Shown one piece after another: positions 58,431 to 64,000 of a DNA stretch of 64,000 nt. Location of the stretch: contig NZ_FNSO01000003.1 of assembly GCF_900105945.1 (NCBI RefSeq), forward strand, positions 186,001 to 250,000, in the 5' to 3' direction. The notes under the pieces are model-generated. The model was given only the letters and a program-made list of their open reading frames with translations. It made no database searches and was not told where the DNA came from. The translations under genes were made by a program, and so were the position numbers. The stretch's first letter is position 1. Every line of letters starts with the position of its first letter. Source of the stretch: Amycolatopsis tolypomycina. Lineage in GTDB: Bacteria; Actinomycetota; Actinomycetes; Mycobacteriales; Pseudonocardiaceae.

Positions 58431-59182
58431 TCACCAACCTCCTCCGCGCCGAGCGCATCAAGCTCTTCAGCACGCGGGCGCCCTGGTGGTGCCTGGCCAT
58501 CGCGCTCGTCGCGCCGCTCGGGTTCACCGTGCTGTTCTTCGCGCTGGCCGGCCCGGAGATCCCGCCGACCGTCGGCAACACCCAGCTCGCGAGCGGCAAC
58601 GGCCGGACCGTGCTGCTCGTCCTCGCGGTGCTCGCGACCGCGTCGGAGTTCAACTGGGGCACCATGCGGCTGACGTTCCAGGCCGTGCCGAGCCGGGCGC
58701 CCGCACTGCTGGCCAAGGTCGTGGTCGTCGGCGCCTTGGGTGCGGTCCTCGGGCTGGTCATCGGCTTCGGCTCCTGGGGAGTCGCGACGCTGGTGCAGCC
58801 GGACGCCGACCTCGCGCTCGACTCGGGTGCCGCGCTGCGCTCGGTGCTCGGCCAGAGCCTGGTCTTCCTGTTCACCGCCGTCGCCGGCGTCGGCGTCGCG
58901 CTCCTGCTGCGCAGCGTCGCCTTCGCGCTGACGGTGGTCCTCGTGTGGACGCAGGTGCTGGAGGGCGTCATCGTCCTCATCCCGGGCGTCGGCAAGCACA
59001 TCTACCAGTGGATGCCGTTCCACGCCGCCGACGAGTTCGTCGGGGCGGGCGGGTTCGCCGCGGGGCCGCTGGGGCTGCCGTCCGCGCCGCTCGGCCCGTG
59101 GGGCTACCTCGGTTACTTCGCGGCGATCACCGTTGCCCTGTTCGTGGCCGGCGTACTCGTCACGGCACGACGCGACGCCTGA
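58427..59182 (+). CDS. ABC transporter permease, second module
   Basis: 251 residues, six transmembrane segments, same start pattern (LRAERIKLFSTRAPWWCLAIALVAPLGFTVLFF) as the permease of module 1. Ends VTARRDA. ABC-2-type exporter subunit for an unknown substrate. Confidence 0.88.
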   Translation: MITNLLRAERIKLFSTRAPWWCLAIALVAPLGFTVLFFALAGPEIPPTVGNTQLASGNGRTVLLVLAVLATASEFNWGTMRLTFQAVPSRAPALLAKVVVVGALGAVLGLVIGFGSWGVATLVQPDADLALDSGAALRSVLGQSLVFLFTAVAGVGVALLLRSVAFALTVVLVWTQVLEGVIVLIPGVGKHIYQWMPFHAADEFVGAGGFAAGPLGLPSAPLGPWGYLGYFAAITVALFVAGVLVTARRDA

Positions 59183-59238
59183 GCGTGACCGCGGTCTCAA
59201 TACCGCACAAAACCTTGTTAACAAAAGGTGAAACAACT

Positions 59239-59292
59239 GTGGCTTCTCTCACAGCCACCGGACATACTGCTACGACCAGGCAAGATTCATAA
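59239..59292 (+). CDS. candidate 17-residue peptide
   Basis: GTG at 59239 behind AAAAGGTG; encodes VASLTATGHTATTRQDS then TAA. It lies between the second ABC module and the following gene, just after a TTGTTAACAA palindrome (59215-59224). Could be an upstream leader peptide or noise. Confidence 0.25.
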   Translation: MASLTATGHTATTRQDS

Positions 59293-59335
59293 GTGAGAGC
59301 ACCGGACCCGTCTGAACTCCCCCTGGAGGTGAATC

Positions 59336-59911
59336 TTGACGGTGGACACCGGGCAAGAATTGGGCGGCACGATTCCCCGAGCCCGCGTCGAAGACGACGC
59401 TCCCCGGCTCGAACCCATGCTGGACCTCGAATGGTCGCGGGCGATCGAACTCCCGCAGGCCGCCATGACGGCGGCGACCCCGGCCGAACTCCGCCGCGCG
59501 TGGGTGCACCGCGCGCCCGAAGACAGCGTCCTGGCCCTGTTCCGCGCTTCGGCCGGGATGGCGGGCCCGATCCCCGCGCCGTGGTGGCTGCGCGCGGTCG
59601 CGGACGGCAAGCTCGATTCGCGGGAACAGGGTTTCCGCGTCGAGGACCGGATCGCGCAACTGCTCGGCAGGCGCCCAGGGTGGGAATTCGTCCCGTGGGC
59701 CGCGGACGGCGAATCCGGCTACTGGGAGTTCATGCCGTCCGAACGCGGCAAATCGGGACACGCGATTCCGACGACGGTGATGAACACCGACCGGCACCCG
59801 GGCTGGATCGACGTCCTGCCCGCGCACACCGGGCGGACCCCGGACCCGATCCCGATCGCCGGCCTGGCCGGACTGCGGTCGCGTCTCGGGGTGATCGAGG
59901 CGGTTCGTTAA
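59336..59911 (+). CDS. uncharacterised 191-residue protein
   Basis: TTG start with a near-perfect GGAGGTG at 59325-59331; a GTG at 59342 is also possible. Soluble, with WSRAIELPQAAMTAATPAELRRAWVHRAPEDSVLALFRASAGMAGPI near the N-terminus and aromatic-rich GRRPGWEFVPWAADGESGYWEFMPSE later. No known domain. It may belong to the ABC operon or be an independent gene; a 46-bp repeat copy begins immediately after its stop. Confidence 0.6.
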   Translation: MTVDTGQELGGTIPRARVEDDAPRLEPMLDLEWSRAIELPQAAMTAATPAELRRAWVHRAPEDSVLALFRASAGMAGPIPAPWWLRAVADGKLDSREQGFRVEDRIAQLLGRRPGWEFVPWAADGESGYWEFMPSERGKSGHAIPTTVMNTDRHPGWIDVLPAHTGRTPDPIPIAGLAGLRSRLGVIEAVR

Positions 59912-59957
59912 TCCATCCATGCCCCCGCCACCACCCTCAACGGAGGCGCTGCGCGCC
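59912..59957. repeat. 46-bp dispersed repeat, copy 2
   Basis: 44 of 46 bases identical to the copy at 37576-37621 (two substitutions). Starts one base after the stop of the preceding gene and ends 16 bases before the trmB GTG. Confidence 0.8.
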
Positions 59958-59973
59958 CAGCTACATTCCATCC

Positions 59974-60669
59974 GTGGAGAAACAGGACGGACGTCGGCTG
60001 CGCAGCGTGGTCAGTTACGTCAAGCGCGGTGGCCGGATGACCGTCGGGCAGCAGCGGGCGTGGGACGACCACTGGCCGCGGCTGGGCCGCACGGTGAGCG
60101 AGCTGCCCGAAGGGCCGCTCGACTTCACCGCGTGGTTCGGCCGCGAGGCGCCGGTGATGCTGGAGATCGGCTCCGGCATGGGCGAGACGACGTCGCAGCT
60201 GGCCGCCGCGGCGCCGGAGCTGAACTACGTCGCGGCCGAGGTCTACGACCCGGGCCTCGGCCAGCTGATGCTGCGCGCCGAAAAGCTCGGCGTCGAGAAC
60301 CTGCGGCTGCTGCACGGTGACGCCGTCGTGCTGCTGACCGAGCACGTCGAGCCGGACACGCTGCACGGCGTGCGGCTGTTCTTCCCGGACCCGTGGCCGA
60401 AGAAGAAGCACCACAAGCGGCGGATCGTGTCGCCGTCGTTCGCCGCGCTCGTGGCGTCGCGGCTCGCGCCGGGCGGCACCTTCCACATGGCGACCGACTG
60501 GGAGAACTACGCCGAGCAGATGCTCGAGGTCTGCTCCGCCGAACCGGCGTTGAAGAACCGGTACGACGGCTGGGCGCCGCGCCCCGAGTGGCGGCCGGTG
60601 ACCAAGTTCGAGCAGCGCGCCGACGTCGAAGGCCGCGTCTCCCACGACCTCATCTTCGAGAAGCAATAG
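59974..60669 (+). CDS. trmB: tRNA (guanine-N7-)-methyltransferase
   Basis: 231 residues. SAM motif EIGSGMGETT (64-73), LRLLHGDAV, catalytic region RLFFPDPWPKKKHHKRR (135-150) and TDWENYAEQML, all diagnostic of TrmB, which methylates G46 in the tRNA variable loop. GTG start; TACATT (59962-59967) is at -10 distance, so a leaderless mRNA is likely. The upstream in-frame extension has no ribosome site. Copy 3 of the CACGTG palindrome overlaps its stop. Confidence 0.9.
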   Translation: MEKQDGRRLRSVVSYVKRGGRMTVGQQRAWDDHWPRLGRTVSELPEGPLDFTAWFGREAPVMLEIGSGMGETTSQLAAAAPELNYVAAEVYDPGLGQLMLRAEKLGVENLRLLHGDAVVLLTEHVEPDTLHGVRLFFPDPWPKKKHHKRRIVSPSFAALVASRLAPGGTFHMATDWENYAEQMLEVCSAEPALKNRYDGWAPRPEWRPVTKFEQRADVEGRVSHDLIFEKQ

Positions 60670-60694
60670 GGGCACTTTCACGTGAAAGTGCCCC
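60669..60694. repeat. 26-bp perfect palindrome, copy 3
   Basis: Identical to copies 1 and 2, beginning with the last base of the trmB stop codon. Together with copy 4, 8 bases further, it forms a tandem pair in the trmB/FtsX-gene interval. Confidence 0.85.
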
Positions 60695-60702
60695 TCCCTG
60701 GT

Positions 60703-60723
60703 GGGCACTTTCACGTGAAAGTG
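60703..60723. repeat. degenerate palindrome, copy 4
   Basis: GGGCACTTTCAC followed by GTGAAAGTG, then TC instead of CC. The central 18 bp remain fully self-complementary. It starts 8 bases after copy 3. Confidence 0.7.
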
Positions 60724-60760
60724 TCGGGTTCGCCCCTCCCCCGACAGAGGGGCGAACGCC

Positions 60761-63010
60761 TTATTCGTCGGCCAGCGGCTCGGCCTGGACCCGCTTGAGC
60801 GCGGGTGTGCAGACCGACGCGCCGAGCAGGGCCACGCCGACCCCGAGCACGACCGGCGCCAGCAGCCACGGGCTGAGCACGATGCCCCGCGGGTCGACCA
60901 TGCTGTAGAGCCCAACGCCGACGCCCACCCCGACGATTCCCGCGCCGATGGTGGCGACCAGAGCCGGCAGCGCGGCTTCCATCCGCAGCGCCCGCGACAG
61001 CACCCGCACCGGCGTGCCCGCGGCCATCAGCGCACCGAACGTGCGGCGGCGGTCCATCACCGAGCCCGCGGTCGCGACCGCGGCACTGCAGCCGGCCAGG
61101 ACGCCCGCCGCGATCAGCCCGATCACGGTGACCCGGCGCAGGTCGCCGAGCTCGGTCTGCTGGTTGTACAGGTACTGGTCGCGGCTGCCGATCTCCGCGC
61201 CGCCCGCCGGCCCGGCCAGTGCGGTCCGGACGATCTCGCGGTTCGCGTCGGTGGTCGGCGCGACCACGGTGTAGTCCTTCGGTGCCAGGCCGTCCGGCAG
61301 CGCGGCCGGGTCGACGATCAGCGTGTCCGACAGGTCCGGGTCACGGGGCCGCACGGCTTCCACCCGCGTCCCCGACTTCGCGGCGACCGCCGGCCCGTCC
61401 CACGCGGTGGCGAACCGGTACTGCGCGAGGTCGATCGCCGAGCCGCCGATGACGGCCGGGCCGCCCGTGCAGTTCTCCGGCGTGAGCCCGTAGCGGGTCA
61501 GCTTGACGGCGTCGGCGCAGGTCATCACCAGCGCGCGGTGGCCGTAGCGGTTGTCGCCCGTGCCCTTGACGAGGTAGACCTCGCCGACCGCGACCGCCTT
61601 CTCCTGCTGGCCGTACTTCTGCAGTGACGCGTTGGCCTGCTCGACGATCGGGCCCGCGTGCTGGTCGTCGGTGTCGACGTAGAGCACGGAGTCGACGTAG
61701 GAGCGCCCGCCGCCGGCCATCGACTCGAACGTCGGCAGCAGCGTCAGCGCCATCGACCCGGCGAACACCGCCAGCACGATCCCGGCGGACGCGCGGTAGG
61801 CGCCCTTCGGGTCGTCACGCAGGCGGCGGCCGGCGAGCAGCGCCGACGGGCGCCGCCAGATCCGGACGAACGTGCCGCCCACCGCCGACGTCACCCACGG
61901 CCCGACGATCGCGGCCGAGCCGACCAGCAGGAACAGGCCCGCCATGACGAAACCGATGCCGCCGTAGTCCTTCGCCGTCGCCACCGCGACCAGGAAGAAC
62001 AGGCCCGCCGCGGGCAGGGCCAGCAGCCGCCACCAGCGCAACGGCTTCTTCGTGTGGCCGCCGGTGGCGAACAGCGGGTTCTTGAGGACGCGGCGCAGGC
62101 CGAGCACGCCGGCCAGGACGACGAGCACCGGGATGGCCACGACGATGAACACCGTCAGCCCGACCGGCAGCGCGAAGTCGGACGCCAGCCAGGTGCCGCC
62201 GGCCCACGGCACGAACGACGCGAGGCCGTGCAGCGCCGGGCTGAGGAACAGGCCGAGCAGGGCGCCGATGCCTGCCGACAACGTCGTCTCGGCGGCCACC
62301 ATGTTCGTGACCTGCCCCGGCGTCGCCCCGGCCAGCCGGATCGCGGCGAGCCGCCGTTCGCGCCGGGCCGCGGTCAGCCGCGCCGAAGACGCGACCAGCA
62401 CCAGGCTCGGCACCAGCAGCACGATGATCCCGACCCAGGACAGCAGCATGAGCAGGGCGTCCGGGCTCGCCTTCCCGCTCGGGAAGCCCGCGATCCGGTC
62501 GGCGTTCTGCGGCATCGCGTCCGGCGTGTGCCCGGTCAGCGCGACGAGCTGCTCGGGGAACCGGAGGCCGTCCTCGCCGAGCGCGCCGACGGGCTTGCCG
62601 AACCGGTCGCCGAGCTGCGCGGCCGGGTTGGCCTGCAGGAGCCGGCCGAGCGCGGGCGACACGACGGTCTCGCCGGGGCCGGGCAGCTGCGGCACGCCCG
62701 GCGGCAGCTGGATCGAGCCGGGGGTCACGCCCGGAGCCAGCGCGACGTCGACGCGGACGATCTGCTTGCCGTCGAAGTAGTCCCTCGACGCGTTGTAGAG
62801 CAGGTTGACCGGGCCGTCGGAGCTCCGGCTGTAGAACTGCTCGCCCTGCCAGAGGGCACGTTGTTCGCGGTTCTGGGTGGCGAACGGCAGCGTCGCCAGC
62901 AGCAGCACCAGCCCGGTCGCGACGGCCACCCCGATCGCGGTGAGGATCGCCGACGTCCGGGTCCGCCGGTCGACCTTCAGCACCCGCAGGGCGATCTGGA
63001 GGGAGTTCAC
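60761..63010 (-). CDS. FtsX-type ABC transporter permease
   Basis: 749 residues, about ten transmembrane segments in two FtsX-like halves separated by large extracytoplasmic domains (about 55-190 and 430-610). Permease of MacB/LolE-like family, often exporting antibiotics, lipoproteins or cell-wall factors. ATG overlaps the ATPase stop by 4 bases (ATGA). The N-terminus SLQIALRVLKVDRRTRTSAILTAIGVAVATGLVLLL is typical. Confidence 0.87.
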   Translation of the reverse strand: MNSLQIALRVLKVDRRTRTSAILTAIGVAVATGLVLLLATLPFATQNREQRALWQGEQFYSRSSDGPVNLLYNASRDYFDGKQIVRVDVALAPGVTPGSIQLPPGVPQLPGPGETVVSPALGRLLQANPAAQLGDRFGKPVGALGEDGLRFPEQLVALTGHTPDAMPQNADRIAGFPSGKASPDALLMLLSWVGIIVLLVPSLVLVASSARLTAARRERRLAAIRLAGATPGQVTNMVAAETTLSAGIGALLGLFLSPALHGLASFVPWAGGTWLASDFALPVGLTVFIVVAIPVLVVLAGVLGLRRVLKNPLFATGGHTKKPLRWWRLLALPAAGLFFLVAVATAKDYGGIGFVMAGLFLLVGSAAIVGPWVTSAVGGTFVRIWRRPSALLAGRRLRDDPKGAYRASAGIVLAVFAGSMALTLLPTFESMAGGGRSYVDSVLYVDTDDQHAGPIVEQANASLQKYGQQEKAVAVGEVYLVKGTGDNRYGHRALVMTCADAVKLTRYGLTPENCTGGPAVIGGSAIDLAQYRFATAWDGPAVAAKSGTRVEAVRPRDPDLSDTLIVDPAALPDGLAPKDYTVVAPTTDANREIVRTALAGPAGGAEIGSRDQYLYNQQTELGDLRRVTVIGLIAAGVLAGCSAAVATAGSVMDRRRTFGALMAAGTPVRVLSRALRMEAALPALVATIGAGIVGVGVGVGLYSMVDPRGIVLSPWLLAPVVLGVGVALLGASVCTPALKRVQAEPLADE

Positions 63011-63708
63011 GCCGCGAGCCTCGTCGCGATCAGGCCGTCGCGGATGGCGACGGTCTTGGGCATCGACTCGGCCAGCTCGCGGTCGTGCGTCACCACGATC
63101 ACCGCGGCCCCGGTCTCGTGGGCGGCGCCGAGCAGGGCGTCCATCGTCTCGCGGCCGGTACGCGTGTCGAGCGCGCCGGTCGGCTCGTCGGCGAAGATGA
63201 CCTTCGGCCGGTGGGTCAGCGCCCGCGCGATCGCGACGCGCTGCGCCTCGCCGCCGGACAGCTCGCCGGGACGGCGCTTTTCCTTGCCCGCCAAGCCGAG
63301 CCGGGACAGCCAGACGCGGCCGGCGTCGATGGCCTCCTTGCGGCCGAGCCCGGCCAGCAGGGACGGCAGCGCGACGTTCTCTTCGGCCGACAGCTCGGCG
63401 ACCAGCATCCCCGACTGGAAGACGAACCCGAACTCGGTGCGGCGCAGCTCGCTGCGCTTCTTCTCGCCGAGGTGGTCGATCCGCTGCCCGCCCAGGAAGA
63501 TCTGCCCGTCGTCGGCGCGCAGGATGCCGGCCAGGACGTGCAGCAGCGACGTCTTGCCCGAGCCGGACGGCCCGACGATGGCGACGGCGTCCCGCGGCTG
63601 GATGTCGATGTCGATGCCGGCCAGGGCGTGCTGGGTGCCGTAGCGCTTCACCAGCCCGCGGCCGGACAGCACGGGGCCGTTCGTCACGTGTGGCGTGTTC
63701 GGGTCCAC
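63007..63708 (-). CDS. ABC transporter ATP-binding protein (LolD/MacB-like)
   Basis: 233 residues. Walker A GPSGSGKTS, Q-loop FVFQSG, signature LSGGEAQRV, Walker B VIFADEPTGALD, H-loop VTHDRELAE. Standard LolD-type ATPase; partner of the overlapping FtsX permease. GTG start behind GACAGGGAGAAC. Divergent from the partial gene at the right edge. Confidence 0.9.
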   Translation of the reverse strand: MDPNTPHVTNGPVLSGRGLVKRYGTQHALAGIDIDIQPRDAVAIVGPSGSGKTSLLHVLAGILRADDGQIFLGGQRIDHLGEKKRSELRRTEFGFVFQSGMLVAELSAEENVALPSLLAGLGRKEAIDAGRVWLSRLGLAGKEKRRPGELSGGEAQRVAIARALTHRPKVIFADEPTGALDTRTGRETMDALLGAAHETGAAVIVVTHDRELAESMPKTVAIRDGLIATRLAA

Positions 63709-63807
63709 GAGGTTCTCCCTGTCGGTGAGGATCTTGATGCCGACGAGCCTCGCCGAGACCGGGGCGTGTCCACTTCGGGCAGACGGCTAGTCACGCCCGG
63801 GCCCGCA

Positions 63808-63823
63808 TCGGCCGATCGGCCGA
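63808..63823. promoter_or_regulatory. 16-bp perfect palindrome, candidate operator
   Basis: TCGGCCGATCGGCCGA is fully self-complementary, located between the divergent LolD-like ATPase gene and the partial gene at 63882. No regulator gene is adjacent inside the window. Confidence 0.4.
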
Positions 63824-63881
63824 GGGTGCGCGGGCCAGTCGGCCAAGGTGCGGGTGCCGGGGAATCACGTAACGTCACGTT

Positions 63882-64000
63882 GTGCCCGCCGCGCCCCTGC
63901 CGAAAACGCTCTACAACCGCGCCGCCGCCCTGGTGCGGCGCATCGGCGTGCCCTCCGCCATCCTGTACGCCGCGCTGCTGTTCGACGTCATCTACACGAC
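63882..64000 (+). CDS. partial gene, N-terminus of a probable membrane protein
   Basis: Frame from GTG 63882 to the window edge encodes 39 residues, including a basic N-terminus (LPKTLYNRAAALVRR) and the beginning of a hydrophobic segment (PSAILYAALLFDVIYT). TAACGT (63870-63875) is close to the start, so it may be leaderless. The family cannot be named from this fragment. Confidence 0.45.
   Translation, partial: MPAAPLPKTLYNRAAALVRRIGVPSAILYAALLFDVIYT

Overview
The window is very GC-rich (strong third-position G/C), uses GTG and some TTG starts, has many stop/start overlaps of the GTGA/ATGA type and several genes that look leaderless. Gene content fits an actinomycete of the Pseudonocardiales, most like Amycolatopsis: a mycobacterial-type htdX-fabG4-fadA2 cluster, F420-type luciferase-like oxidoreductases, GTP-type PEP carboxykinase, a three-gene 2-oxo-acid dehydrogenase operon and abundant TetR regulators. 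This assignment is inferred from gene content only. I see no rRNA, tRNA or CRISPR array.

Layout. 0-3.1 kb: transglutaminase-like protease, a toxin-antitoxin-like pair with a perfect inverted-repeat operator, and an M20 dipeptidase. 3.4-7.0 kb: E1alpha-E1beta-E2 of a pyruvate/branched-chain 2-oxo-acid dehydrogenase; the E2 linker carries an in-frame palindromic repeat. 7.0-14.7 kb: four uncharacterised genes, a GAF-LuxR regulator, TetR plus ABC exporter, a membrane-anchored protein, a membrane pentapeptide-repeat protein and FxsA. 14.8-22.5 kb: an accessory island, visibly less GC-rich in its right part, with a Vsr endonuclease, a C5 cytosine methyltransferase broken by a one-base deletion in motif I, an SNF2/DEAH helicase, a ParB-like protein, a zinc-finger/HNH-like protein, an HTH protein, several very small ORFs and striking AT-rich inverted repeats. 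This is the best candidate for an undescribed (defence) system.

22.5-28.2 kb: lipid or beta-oxidation block (two SCP2-domain proteins, TetR, MaoC dehydratase HtdX, FabG4, thiolase FadA2) in which two promoter regions share a related operator. 28.2-38 kb: DoxX, a MerR/TipA regulator with a textbook 19-bp spacer promoter, an AAA ATPase, a 49-residue protein, a MarR-GNAT fusion, an AhpD-like enzyme, a ceramidase-like membrane protein, the MctP/DUF3311 monocarboxylate transporter, a secreted S33 peptidase and an XRE regulator. 38-45.3 kb: EndoU-type RNase, ABC transporter, two LLM oxidoreductases, pckG, and an acidic DxDxDG-repeat protein.

45.3-51 kb: two dynamin-like GTPases with a GrpE-like partner, plus TetR/YqeB-like genes. 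51-53 kb: a histidine kinase/NarL-type response regulator pair. 53-64 kb: DUF559-type endonuclease-like protein, SDR/TetR pair, duplicated ABC ATPase/permease modules, TrmB, a MacB/LolD-like FtsX transporter, and a truncated membrane gene at the right edge. Four copies of a short perfect or near-perfect palindrome with a CACGTG centre lie between 52.9 and 60.8 kb, and a different 46-bp repeat occurs twice (37.6 and 59.9 kb), each time just upstream of a probably leaderless gene.
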